DNA of 64,000 nt from Vibrio brasiliensis LMG 20546 (lineage in GTDB: Bacteria; Pseudomonadota; Gammaproteobacteria; Enterobacterales; Vibrionaceae): positions 28,834-92,833 of the forward strand of contig NZ_AEVS01000018.1 in assembly GCF_000189255.1 (NCBI RefSeq), given 5' to 3'. Positions within the stretch are counted from its first letter, which is position 1. Each line of letters opens with the position of its first letter. Positions 36,000-44,258 of the stretch are shown one piece after another. The notes beneath the pieces are model-generated. The model searched no databases, was not told where the DNA came from, and worked only from the letters and a program-made list of their open reading frames with translations. The position numbers and the translations under genes are program-made.

Positions 36000-38900
36000 T
36001 ATTCATCCTCCGTGACAGCAAGCCCGTGGCCCTTAGTATTCTGATAAGCGAGGTTATAGACCACTGGAATCACCAGTAGAGTAAAGATAGTTGAAGCCGT
36101 GATACCAAAAATGATCGCCCACGCCAGACCATTAAAAATGGGATCCAGAGTAATCACAATATTACCCAGCAGCGTAGTGCCTGCCGTTAACAGGATTGGT
36201 CGCATTCTTACGGCTCCGGACTGAAGTAAAGCATTTTGCAGTGATTCACCGCGCAGCAACGACTGCTGAATAAATTCAATCAGTACCAAAGAGTTTCGAA
36301 CTACAATCCCGGCAAGTGCGATCATGCCTATCATCGCCGTAGCCGTAAACAGGGCTGGATTCGGATAACCATTGATATCACTGGATAAGGCGTTAAGTAA
36401 CCAGAATCCGGGCATGATGCCTATGACAGTCAGTGGTATTGCCAGCATTATGATACCGGACACCGCTGGCAAGCCGGTCTGAATCAGCATGACGATAAAT
36501 ACACCCAATAGCGCTGCGCCGTAGGCAATACCGAGGTCACGGAAAACATCGACGGTGATCTTCCATTCCCCTTCTCCGCTCCATACCACCTTGATGTGGT
36601 CATCTAACTGCCAGTTCTTTCCAGAGCCATTTGCTAGATAAGAGCGCTGTTGCCATTCTACAAACTCCTTCTCGTTGTTTCGGTTTTGGTCAGCAATTAC
36701 GTCTGCAACGATTTCGCCCGGAACACGACCGACAGACTCAGCATAAACATAGACAACTGGCTTGAGGTTCTTATGATAAATCGGCGTATCTGCCGCGCGC
36801 TTAACAAATTCACCTAGCTCCGACAATTGCACGAGCGGCTGAGGCGCATCACTGAAGGCTCCCTGACTGGCAACCTTCACTACTCCTGCCTGCCCGCGAA
36901 CATAAAGCTGTTTAAGGCTTTCAAGTGAATCTCTTTGACCCACAGGCAAACGAATCTCAATAGGCAGAGCCGCGACCTCACGCGAATTAGCCAGATAGCC
37001 GAGTACCTGCCCCTTGTTTGCTGCCGAAATTGTCGCATTCACATCTTCAATTGCGACTCCAGATAAAGCGGCTTTCTCCTGATCGATAATGAATTGCCAG
37101 GTTTCTAACTGTTGCTGCACACTGGTATCGACTTCCGAGACAAATGCTTCACTGCGCAAGCGGTCAGCAACAATCTCTGCCTGCTCAATCAGTTCCTGAT
37201 AGCTTGTCTGCTCATCGCCATATACCTCAGCCGTAATCGTCGCGATGACCGGAGGCCCTGGTGGCACTTCGACCAACTGTATATCGGCTTGGTGCTCCAT
37301 CGCTATTTGTTCAAGATCCTGGCGTAGTCTGGTGACAATCTGATGGGACTGCATTGAACGCTTATGCTTATCTACTAATACGATCCTCAGCTCACCCTGA
37401 TAAGGCTCGCTGCGCATGAAGTAGTGGCGCACCATACCATTGAAGTCCATCGGTGACGCTACACCAGCAAACCCCGACACTGATTCTACCTCTGGTACAT
37501 CCAGCAAATAATTAGCAAAAACTCGCAGTGTATTGGAAGTATCTGCAAAGCTTGCTGACTCAGGCATGTTCAGCACCAGCTGAAACTCATTCTTATTGTC
37601 ATACGGCAATAGCTTAAGCGGAACCAGACGCAACGCAGGCAACATAGCCGCAGCAATAAATAACGCTGCCACTAAGCTAAGAAATAGCCAAGCCTTTTTT
37701 CTACTCTGTAGTAATGGGGTCAGTAGTCGTGAATAGAGTTGATACAACGAGGTATTTTCAATCTTGTAGTGCCCCTTCTCCTCAGCAGCTTTTAACAGTT
37801 TCTTCGCTAGCCACGGAGTAATAAAGAACGCCACTATGGTGCTGAAAATGACACTGATGGGGACATTAAAGGCTAACGGCGCCATGTAAGGTCCCATCAT
37901 GCCAGTAATAAAAAACATCGGTGTAAATACAATCACAATCGCGACTGTCGACATTAATAGTGCACTGCGAATCTCAGCCATAGCGTGAACTATCGCTTTT
38001 GAACGTGTTAAATCTTTGCGTTTCAGATAGCGCTCAATATTGTCGATACTGGCTATCGGGTCATCAACTATCAGACCGAGGGCAAGAATCAAGGCGAACA
38101 GCGTGACTCGATTAATCGAATAACCAAATAGAAGGTCCATACCTAAAGCGGCGCCATAGCTGATGGGGATTGCAATACCAACCACTAAAGCACTACGCCA
38201 GTTTAGGAACAGACCAACGAATACCACGACCGTCACTATTGAGATCGCCAGACTTGAGACCAGGTTTGACACCTTGTCATCTGCGGTTTGTCCGTAGTTA
38301 CGGATGATGTCGACTTTTACCTGGCTTGGAAACTGCTCACTCTGCAACTTAGCGAGTTTATCGATCACTGACTGAGCGACATCAACCGCGTTAGAACCTT
38401 TCTGTTTTGCCACTGAGATAAATACAGCTGGATACTCTGTGGCAGCGTCAGCAGATATATACCAAGTGTCTGTGGTCGCTTCCGAAGGGCCGTCAACCAC
38501 ATAAGCGACATCTTGTAAGTAGACAGGCTTATTATTCACTACCGCGACGACTAGATTTTGGATCTGTTGAGCAGATTGAAACAGTTGGCCCGACTCCAAT
38601 TGATACTGTTGACCAGATATCTGTAGAGAGCCTGCTTGAGATTTAGTATGGCTCACACTCAGGGCATAGTTTAAGTCGTTAATCGTTACGCCAAAGTTGG
38701 CCATAGCCACTGAGTCCAGTTCGATGTGGATTTTGCGTGTTTCACCACCAATGACAGCAACGCTATTCGTTGCCGGGAGAGATTTAAGACCAAGTGTTGC
38801 CTGATCGGCGAGTCTGCGTAGTTGGTAACGATCAACCTTATCCGCATCTGTAGAATAGACAGCTGCAACAACAATAGGAACGTCATCGATTTCGACAGGT

Positions 38901-39304
38901 TTAACTAACCATCGGGTGACTGAAGGAGGAATCGCATCCTGATTCGAATAGAGCTTGTTATACAGTTTGACCAGTGCGGCTTCGCGAGGCTCACCAACAT
39001 AGAAACGTACGATGACTTGAGCTGCACCTTCCATTGAAGAAGAATAAACATACTCCACACCATCAATTTGACTGAGTAGTTTTTCTAACGGCTCAGTGAC
39101 TTGATTTTCCACCTGTTGAGCACTGAGCCCTGGTGCGGAAACCAAGACATCGGCCATTGGGACGACGATCTGAGGATCTTCCTCTTTAGGCGTCAGCCAG
39201 AGTGCGGCGGCGCCTACCGCCAGTAAAATAAAGATCAAAATGGCGGGAAAGAAACTATTCATTACTGAATGAATCACACCATCCTTGGTCGTATTTCGTT
39301 CCAT
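35999..39304 (-). CDS. RND-family efflux transporter permease, in the ArsR/YeeE operon
   Basis: I start at the ATG at 39304 (MERNTTKDGV), preceded by GGGAGGGG; the frame extends four codons to a TTG that would lie in that site. The 1101-residue protein has the duplicated AcrB layout: helix 1 near 15-35, large periplasmic loops (about 40-330 and 560-870) and two six-helix bundles. The proton-relay pair is kept in TM4 as GLIVDDPIASIDNIERYLKR (two Asp). This DDPI-type RND protein is a subgroup distinct from the DNAI type at 50-53 kb. It sits 17 bases after the YedE-like gene and is one-base coupled to its adaptor. Substrate unknown; context suggests a sulfur-related compound. Confidence 0.92.
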   Translation of the reverse strand: MERNTTKDGVIHSVMNSFFPAILIFILLAVGAAALWLTPKEEDPQIVVPMADVLVSAPGLSAQQVENQVTEPLEKLLSQIDGVEYVYSSSMEGAAQVIVRFYVGEPREAALVKLYNKLYSNQDAIPPSVTRWLVKPVEIDDVPIVVAAVYSTDADKVDRYQLRRLADQATLGLKSLPATNSVAVIGGETRKIHIELDSVAMANFGVTINDLNYALSVSHTKSQAGSLQISGQQYQLESGQLFQSAQQIQNLVVAVVNNKPVYLQDVAYVVDGPSEATTDTWYISADAATEYPAVFISVAKQKGSNAVDVAQSVIDKLAKLQSEQFPSQVKVDIIRNYGQTADDKVSNLVSSLAISIVTVVVFVGLFLNWRSALVVGIAIPISYGAALGMDLLFGYSINRVTLFALILALGLIVDDPIASIDNIERYLKRKDLTRSKAIVHAMAEIRSALLMSTVAIVIVFTPMFFITGMMGPYMAPLAFNVPISVIFSTIVAFFITPWLAKKLLKAAEEKGHYKIENTSLYQLYSRLLTPLLQSRKKAWLFLSLVAALFIAAAMLPALRLVPLKLLPYDNKNEFQLVLNMPESASFADTSNTLRVFANYLLDVPEVESVSGFAGVASPMDFNGMVRHYFMRSEPYQGELRIVLVDKHKRSMQSHQIVTRLRQDLEQIAMEHQADIQLVEVPPGPPVIATITAEVYGDEQTSYQELIEQAEIVADRLRSEAFVSEVDTSVQQQLETWQFIIDQEKAALSGVAIEDVNATISAANKGQVLGYLANSREVAALPIEIRLPVGQRDSLESLKQLYVRGQAGVVKVASQGAFSDAPQPLVQLSELGEFVKRAADTPIYHKNLKPVVYVYAESVGRVPGEIVADVIADQNRNNEKEFVEWQQRSYLANGSGKNWQLDDHIKVVWSGEGEWKITVDVFRDLGIAYGAALLGVFIVMLIQTGLPAVSGIIMLAIPLTVIGIMPGFWLLNALSSDINGYPNPALFTATAMIGMIALAGIVVRNSLVLIEFIQQSLLRGESLQNALLQSGAVRMRPILLTAGTTLLGNIVITLDPIFNGLAWAIIFGITASTIFTLLVIPVVYNLAYQNTKGHGLAVTEDE

Positions 39305-39321
39305 TTCCCCTCCCAAAGACC

Positions 39322-39786
39322 CTAACTGGATCTCGCTATTCGTGGTTGGTCGTTACTCTTACCGAATATCAGCTTCGCCAACAGAGAACCAATCACCATG
39401 GCGCAGAAAAAAATCACTATTGAAACATTGCCTAAACCTAAACTCGCTACAGCAGGACCGGGACAAATACCCGCCATACCCCAACCTAGGCCAAACAGAG
39501 CTGAGCCCGAAATCAATTTCGAGTCGATATTTTTACTTGTCGGTACATTGAGGTCACAACCGCTTACTGCCTGTTTTCTCGGTTTTATGATTAAAAAATA
39601 GCAAGGCATAAAGACCAGTAGTGCTCCACCCATCACAAATGCCAAACTTGGGTCCCACTGACCTGCAACATCCAGAAAACCGACCACTTTTTGCGGCTCG
39701 ATCATGCCAGATATCGCCATACCCGCACCAAACAGAATGCCACTCATCAACGCTGAGATTCGAAATACCAGTTTGTTCACAAACAA
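39322..39786 (-). CDS. YeeE/YedE-family sulfur-transport protein (second subunit, DUF6691-like)
   Basis: A 154-residue membrane protein with four hydrophobic helices. It has the family Cys in LGWGMAGICPGPAVASLG (about 104-121), the PmpB-like signature, and an N-terminal LMSGILFGAGMAISGMIEP. Proteins of this type pair with a second half-size YeeE/YedE protein to make a full transporter for thiosulfate or another sulfur compound. The partner gene lies three bases upstream, so both are cotranscribed and probably form one complex. Confidence 0.88.
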   Translation of the reverse strand: MFVNKLVFRISALMSGILFGAGMAISGMIEPQKVVGFLDVAGQWDPSLAFVMGGALLVFMPCYFLIIKPRKQAVSGCDLNVPTSKNIDSKLISGSALFGLGWGMAGICPGPAVASLGLGNVSIVIFFCAMVIGSLLAKLIFGKSNDQPRIARSS

Positions 39787-39789
39787 CCT

Positions 39790-40212
39790 CTACTGAAAAA
39801 CATGTAAACGGAAAAACACAGTCAGACCAGCGACTGCCATAAATACACCCGTCGCAACCAGCGAACGTTTTGACAGACGCCCGATGCCACATATACCGTG
39901 TCCGCTGGTACAACCGTTAGCTAATCGCGTACCCATTCCAACCAGAATCCCTGCAGCAACAAGAACAGGTAATGTAATTCCATCCGTTTCAGGCATTGAA
40001 ATACCAAATAAACCAACACTTACCAGACCACCAAGCACCATGCCTGCAAAAAACAGTAACCGCCATGAAACCTCACCTTCTTTCGGGGTGAGTAAGCCAT
40101 TAATCACGCCACTAATACCGGCGATCTTTCCGTTAAATAACAATAATAAAGTTGCAGAGACTCCCAGCAACATTCCACCAACTAACGACTGCCAAGGGAC
40201 GATTTCTATCAT
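39790..40212 (-). CDS. YeeE/YedE-family sulfur-transport protein (first subunit)
   Basis: A 140-residue membrane protein with four hydrophobic helices. The signature GTRLANGCTSGHGICGIGRLSKRSLVA has been split here to its key residues: Cys in GCTSGHG and Cys in GICGIGR (about 104-114), the Cys pair that carries sulfur in the family. The N-terminal half contains GGMLLGVSATLLLLFNGKIAG. Half-size member of the thiosulfate-permease-like family, partner of the next gene. It lies 16 bases after the ArsR gene. Confidence 0.9.
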   Translation of the reverse strand: MIEIVPWQSLVGGMLLGVSATLLLLFNGKIAGISGVINGLLTPKEGEVSWRLLFFAGMVLGGLVSVGLFGISMPETDGITLPVLVAAGILVGMGTRLANGCTSGHGICGIGRLSKRSLVATGVFMAVAGLTVFFRLHVFQ

Positions 40213-40228
40213 CGTGGTTACTACCTTC

Positions 40229-40537
40229 TTATTTGCAAAATACTGTGTGTAAACTTTGAATTAGCGGCTCTACTCGCGGATCCGCCAGTGAATAAAATAC
40301 TTGTTGTGAGGCTTTACGGGCCTTGATCAGGTTATGTTTCCGCAACACTGTCAGGTGTTGAGAAAAAGCCGATTGGCTTAACGCCGAACTCTGCTGTAGC
40401 TGACCCACACCAACCTCACCTTGAATCAATTGGCATAACACCATCAAACGTTCTGGATGCGCCATTACTTTTAGTAAATCAGCAGCTTCAGTCGCATTAC
40501 CCTGCATATCTGCAATGTTCATTGTCTGTGTAGCCAT
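40229..40537 (-). CDS. ArsR-family persulfide-sensing repressor (BigR/SqrR/YgaV type)
   Basis: A 102-residue winged-helix repressor. The recognition helix region is SALSQSAFSQHLTVLRKHNL (about 51-70) and the wing is ARKASQQVFYSLAD. It has only two Cys, Cys35 in MVLCQLI and Cys101 in VFCK. This pair matches in place the two Cys of BigR, SqrR and YgaV, which form a tetrasulfide or disulfide link with reactive sulfur and release DNA. It lacks the metal-binding ELCVC-type motif of arsenic or cadmium sensors. The gene is first in its operon and divergent from the DUF2892-CoA-disulfide-reductase operon, with three operator-like repeats between. Confidence 0.88.
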   Translation of the reverse strand: MATQTMNIADMQGNATEAADLLKVMAHPERLMVLCQLIQGEVGVGQLQQSSALSQSAFSQHLTVLRKHNLIKARKASQQVFYSLADPRVEPLIQSLHTVFCK

Positions 40538-40562
40538 GATTTGCCTCTCTGTTGATTACTCC

Positions 40563-40647
40563 ATTAGATATTACTAAAACATTTAAATTAGTCAATTCTA
40601 ATTTAGTGTTAATAAATTTAGAATAATTAACATTAGACATTACTAAT
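40563..40647. promoter_or_regulatory. Three operator-like repeats ATTAG-N6-CTAAT in the divergent intergenic region
   Basis: The copies are at 40563-40578 (right half CTAAA), 40587-40602 (embedded in the longer palindrome TAAATTAG-N6-CTAATTTA, 40584-40605) and 40632-40647 (perfect). The first two overlap the -10 and -35 of the minus-strand promoter; the third overlaps the -35 of the plus-strand promoter. They are the best candidates for binding sites of the ArsR-type repressor encoded next door. Confidence 0.8.
40568..40595 (-). promoter_or_regulatory. Predicted promoter of the arsR-yeeE-yedE-RND operon
   Basis: On the minus strand TTGACT (40595-40590), a 16-base spacer and TAATAT (40573-40568). 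The -35 lies in the second operator repeat and the -10 in the first, as expected for direct repression and autoregulation. Confidence 0.55.
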
Positions 40648-40662
40648 TAAAGTATCTATAGT
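40634..40662 (+). promoter_or_regulatory. Predicted promoter of the DUF2892-CoA-disulfide reductase operon
   Basis: TAGACA (40634-40639, 5 of 6), a 17-base spacer and TATAGT (40657-40662, 5 of 6). The -35 lies inside the third ATTAG-N6-CTAAT repeat. Confidence 0.65.
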
Positions 40663-40703
40663 GATGAATATCGAGTGACAATGACTAAAAAAGGAGTTTG
40701 ATT

Positions 40704-40889
40704 ATGACGATGGAAAATGCGATTCGTGTCCTAGCCGGAAGTATGGTGTTACTCTCGGTGGTACTTACTGTTACTGTCAGTAGTCACTTTGTATGGTTGA
40801 CTGTTTTTGTTGGGGCAAACTTGATACAAAGTGCCTTTACCGGTATTTGCCCTGCAGTATTCATTCTGAAGAAGTTTGGTTTTCGTTAA
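40704..40889 (+). CDS. DUF2892 small inner-membrane protein (YgaP-membrane-domain-like)
   Basis: A 61-residue protein from the ATG at 40704 (MTMENAIRVLAGSMV), eight bases after AAGGAG; a TTG two codons up is less likely. Two membrane helices (about 8-26 and 29-47) with the conserved FVGANLIQSAFTGICPA (about 36-52) and a C-terminal ILKKFGF. This is the module fused to the rhodanese domain in E. coli YgaP. Here it is a free protein encoded 13 bases before the rhodanese-containing reductase. The Cys in GICP may exchange sulfur with it. Confidence 0.88.
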   Translation: MTMENAIRVLAGSMVLLSVVLTVTVSSHFVWLTVFVGANLIQSAFTGICPAVFILKKFGFR

Positions 40890-40902
40890 CTGAGGTTTAT
40901 TA

Positions 40903-42606
40903 ATGACTAAGATTTTAATTGTCGGCGGTGTGGCCGGCGGCGCGTCTGCTGCGGCTCGTGCTCGTCGATTAAGTGAAGAAGCCGAGATCATCATGTTTGA
41001 GCGCGGCCCGTTCGTTTCTTTTGCTAACTGTGGCCTTCCATACCATATTGGCGGCGATATCAAAGAGCGTTCCAAACTACTTCTTCAAACTCCAGAAAGC
41101 TTCTTAGCTCGATTTAACGTTGATGTTCGTGTGATGAACGAAGTCGTGTCCATCGACCGACACAACAAGCAGGTTACGGTTAAGAGCCTACTTGATGGTA
41201 GTGAGTATACTGAAAGCTACGACTTCCTCTTGCTGAGCCCTGGCGCTGGTCCTGTGGTTCCTCCAATCCCTGGTATCGATAACCCATTGACGCACTCGCT
41301 GCGCAACATTCCAGATATGGATCGTATTATCCAAACTATTCAGATGAACAAGCCAGAGCACGCAACGGTTGTCGGTGGTGGGTTCATTGGTCTAGAGATG
41401 ATGGAAGCGTTCCACCAGCTAGGAATTAAAACCACCCTTATTGAGATGGCTGATCAGGTAATGACGCCGGTTGATCGTGAAATGGCGGGCTTTGCTCACG
41501 CAGAAATTCGTCAAAAAGGCATCGATCTTAAACTAGGAGTTGCGCTTGAAGCCGTTGAGTATATACCAAACCAACATATTGCCAGCTTTAGCTCCGGCGA
41601 AGACACTGAACACCAACATATCGAAGGTGAACTAAACCTCATCCTGAATAATGGTGAGACGTTAACTACCGATATATTGATTATGGCCATCGGCGTGCGC
41701 CCTGAGACTAAGTTAGCAAAAGAAGCAGGACTTCAAATTGGTGGGCTGGGTGGAATCTACACCAATGAAATGATGCAGACTAGCGATCCTAGCATCTACG
41801 CTGTCGGTGATGCAGTCGAAGAAAAAGACTTTGTCACAGGTTCACAAACTCTAGTTCCGCTTGCTGGCCCTGCTAACCGTCAAGGTCGTATGGCTGCCGA
41901 CAACATGCTCGGACGCAATGAAACCTACCAGGGCACTCAGGGCACCGCTATTTGTAAGATCTTTGACTTAGCTGTTGCTTCTACAGGCAAAAACGAGAAA
42001 CAACTTAAACGTGACGGTATCGACTATGAAAAAGTCTATGTGCATACCGCAAGCCACGCGAGCTACTACCCGGGCGCTGAGATTGTATCGTTCAAGATGT
42101 TGTTCGATCCAAAAACAGGCAAGATCTTTGGTGCGCAAGCAGTGGGCAAAGATGGTGTCGATAAACGTATTGATGTGATGGCCGTTGCTCAGCGTGCAGG
42201 AATGACCGTTGAACAGCTACAACACCTTGAACTGACCTATGCACCGCCATACGGTAGCGCCAAAGATGTGATTAATCAGGCTGCATTTGTTGCTAACAAC
42301 ATCATCAAGGGTGACGCGACTGCTATCCATTTTGATCAGATCGATAATCTATCTGATGATCAAGTGCTGCTTGATGTACGTAATCCGGGTGAGTTGCAAA
42401 ATGTTGGCTTTATTGAAGGGGCAATCAATATTCCTGTCGACCAGCTTCGTCAGCGCATGGACGAACTGCCAAAAGACAAAGAGATTGTAATCTATTGCCA
42501 AGTTGGTCTGCGTGGAAATGTCGCTTACCGTCAATTAGTTAACAATGGCTTTAAAGCTCGTAACCTGATTGGTGGCTATCGTACTTATAAATTTGCTCAG
42601 GCATAG
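40903..42606 (+). CDS. CoA-disulfide/persulfide reductase fused to a rhodanese domain
   Basis: A 567-residue FAD/NAD(P)H oxidoreductase. The FAD-binding start is KILIVGGVAGGASAAARARR; the single redox Cys43 lies in SFANCGLPYHIGG, the CoADR/Npsr signature. The second dinucleotide fold is ATVVGGGFIGLEMMEAF (about 156). The dimerisation domain follows the FAD motif IYAVGDAVE. A C-terminal rhodanese domain (about 470-567) has catalytic Cys532 in YCQVGLRGNVA. Such fusions reduce CoA persulfide, polysulfide or CoA disulfide. The context (BigR-like repressor, DUF2892, YeeE/YedE) supports sulfane-sulfur detoxification or respiration. Confidence 0.93.
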   Translation: MTKILIVGGVAGGASAAARARRLSEEAEIIMFERGPFVSFANCGLPYHIGGDIKERSKLLLQTPESFLARFNVDVRVMNEVVSIDRHNKQVTVKSLLDGSEYTESYDFLLLSPGAGPVVPPIPGIDNPLTHSLRNIPDMDRIIQTIQMNKPEHATVVGGGFIGLEMMEAFHQLGIKTTLIEMADQVMTPVDREMAGFAHAEIRQKGIDLKLGVALEAVEYIPNQHIASFSSGEDTEHQHIEGELNLILNNGETLTTDILIMAIGVRPETKLAKEAGLQIGGLGGIYTNEMMQTSDPSIYAVGDAVEEKDFVTGSQTLVPLAGPANRQGRMAADNMLGRNETYQGTQGTAICKIFDLAVASTGKNEKQLKRDGIDYEKVYVHTASHASYYPGAEIVSFKMLFDPKTGKIFGAQAVGKDGVDKRIDVMAVAQRAGMTVEQLQHLELTYAPPYGSAKDVINQAAFVANNIIKGDATAIHFDQIDNLSDDQVLLDVRNPGELQNVGFIEGAINIPVDQLRQRMDELPKDKEIVIYCQVGLRGNVAYRQLVNNGFKARNLIGGYRTYKFAQA

Positions 42607-42640
42607 AGCAACGACATAACAAAAAACTGCACTTTCATTT

Positions 42641-42664
42641 GGGAACCTCTGGTTCCCTTTTTTT
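42641..42664 (+). terminator. Rho-independent terminator after the CoA-disulfide reductase gene
   Basis: A seven-base stem GGGAACC / GGTTCCC with a TCT loop, followed by seven T. Confidence 0.92.
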
Positions 42665-42718
42665 GTTCCCAAACCTTGCTGTTGCTCACTACAACCTTTG
42701 TCTAGTTCAGCCGTGAGA

Positions 42719-42760
42719 TTGATTTAGATCATTTTTTATCTAGTTATCTACGGTTATGTT
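42719..42760 (+). promoter_or_regulatory. FNR-like site and -10 element before the 60-residue protein gene
   Basis: TTGAT-TTAG-ATCAT (42719-42732) matches the FNR consensus at nine of ten fixed bases. TATGTT at 42755-42760 would set transcription near 42767, placing the site centre at about -41.5, the class II activator position. A separate TTGACA occurs at 42759-42764 without a good -10. Confidence 0.5.
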
Positions 42761-42798
42761 GACAAGGTGTTAACGAAAAAGTAACAAGGAAGGTGCCT

Positions 42799-42981
42799 AT
42801 GGAATTAAAACAAGACCCACGCTGCTACACAGATGTTTGCGTTAACGGTAAATGGTTTCATCATGATCACTGCACAACTACGGCGTACATGCTAAAAGGT
42901 GGTGCTTCATGTTCTATAGAATTGGATAGAATGCCAGAAACTGAAAATGAACTCGTCGAGCTTATTTCAGCCCAGTTTTAG
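42799..42981 (+). CDS. Small Cys/His-containing protein of unknown function (60 aa)
   Basis: A 60-residue protein from the ATG at 42799 (MELKQDPRCYTDVCVNG); AAGGAAGG lies just upstream, and a GTG two codons earlier falls inside that site. It has four Cys in all: Cys-x4-Cys near residues 9-14, one in HHDHC and one in GGASCSIEL, plus three clustered His (HHDH). These could bind a metal, but no known motif is exact. No signal peptide or membrane helix. Not recognised as a named family. The FNR-like site suggests anaerobic induction (inference). Confidence 0.6.
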   Translation: MELKQDPRCYTDVCVNGKWFHHDHCTTTAYMLKGGASCSIELDRMPETENELVELISAQF

Positions 42982-43042
42982 TCAACAGAGCTAACTTTTA
43001 CCCCCCACTTTTGCTCTGAAATAAAAATGGTTGAGATAGAAA

Positions 43043-43075
43043 ACACAAAAGGCAGGAAACTCCTGCCTTTTGTGT
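43043..43075. terminator. Bidirectional terminator between the 60-residue protein and the MFS gene
   Basis: A 15-base perfect stem (43043-43057 with 43061-43075) and an AAC loop. The inner CAAAAGG/CCTTTTG gives short U-tracts on both strands. Confidence 0.88.
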
Positions 43076-43088
43076 ATTTAACGCTAAG

Positions 43089-44258
43089 CTAAACAGCTAA
43101 TCTGCTCGCCTTATAACTGTTTACCGCGAATATCGCTATGACCGCCAGAACAAATGGTAGTACGTAAACATTCATCGCCTGCCAGCCCACGGTTGATTCC
43201 AGCCAGCCCGACATCAAAGCGGTGATGGTGACACAGCTAAAGACGAAGAACTCATTGAAGGCCTGAGCTTTTGATTTGTTGTGGCTCTGGTACGACTGGC
43301 TAAACAACCCTGTCGCGGCAATAAACATAAAGTTCCAACCTACCCCTAACAGGATTAAAGCGAGGCTGAAATGCCAGATGGACTGGCCGTGGATATTGAT
43401 TGCAATACAGAGAACAAATAGCACGCCACCGGTCAAAATCATCCGGCGCGCACCAAAACGCTCTATCAGACGACCAGTGAAAAATGCCGGCACAAACATC
43501 CCCAATACATGCCACTCAATCACGCCAGCCGCTTTGTTAAAGTCAAAGCCACAACCAATCATTGCCAGCGGTGTCGCCGTCATCAAAATGTTCATCACAG
43601 CATAGGCAACCATGGCCGCAAATACTGACACCATAAAGTTAGGCTGCTTGACTATGGTTGCCAGTGAATCCACTTTGGTCGCTTCAGCAACGGGAACGGC
43701 TTTAGGAAACTGAATGGTCTGCAATAGACCCAGAGCACAGATATTGAGCACAATCAGCGCCATAAAGGCACCAACGTAAAGCCCATCAGACGACCATTGC
43801 TGCGAGTAGATCGCAAGGTTTGGTCCCAGCATAGCAGCAAGTACGCCACCCGCCATGGAAATGGATATCGCTCTGTGTCTTGCGCTCTCATTACACACTT
43901 CAATCGCCGCAAAACGATACAAGGTGCCAAAACCAATGCCGATACCAAGTAGAAAAGTCCCGGCACAAAACAGATAGAAGGCTTGTATAGAAAGCGCATA
44001 AGTTGCCAGACTGGCCCCAGTAATACCCACCAGATTACCAATACTAAAGCCTTTACGTCTTCCTAGTTTGCCCATGATCAGCGACGCAGGAATAGTGGCA
44101 CTCATTAAACCGAGAAACTGCAGTGCGACAGGTAAAGTGATCATACTGGCAGTCGGAGCGAGCGTTTTGCCGACTAACCCAATCACAGAGATAAGTAAGA
44201 TATTACCTGTCATCAATAACGCCTGACACAGGGACAATAACCACACATTACGGTTCAT
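43089..44258 (-). CDS. Major facilitator superfamily transporter
   Basis: A 389-residue MFS protein with about 12 hydrophobic helices. The loop 2-3 motif appears as IMGKLGRRKGFSIGNLVG (about 61-78) and the equivalent in the second half as TGRLIERFGARRMILTGG (about 245-262). It resembles the YbjJ/YfcJ-like drug or metabolite group, but the substrate is not evident. The start overlaps the racemase stop by four bases (ATGA), so it is coupled to an amino-acid racemase. Export or uptake of the racemase substrate or product is an inference from that coupling. Confidence 0.87.
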   Translation of the reverse strand: MNRNVWLLSLCQALLMTGNILLISVIGLVGKTLAPTASMITLPVALQFLGLMSATIPASLIMGKLGRRKGFSIGNLVGITGASLATYALSIQAFYLFCAGTFLLGIGIGFGTLYRFAAIEVCNESARHRAISISMAGGVLAAMLGPNLAIYSQQWSSDGLYVGAFMALIVLNICALGLLQTIQFPKAVPVAEATKVDSLATIVKQPNFMVSVFAAMVAYAVMNILMTATPLAMIGCGFDFNKAAGVIEWHVLGMFVPAFFTGRLIERFGARRMILTGGVLFVLCIAINIHGQSIWHFSLALILLGVGWNFMFIAATGLFSQSYQSHNKSKAQAFNEFFVFSCVTITALMSGWLESTVGWQAMNVYVLPFVLAVIAIFAVNSYKASRLAV

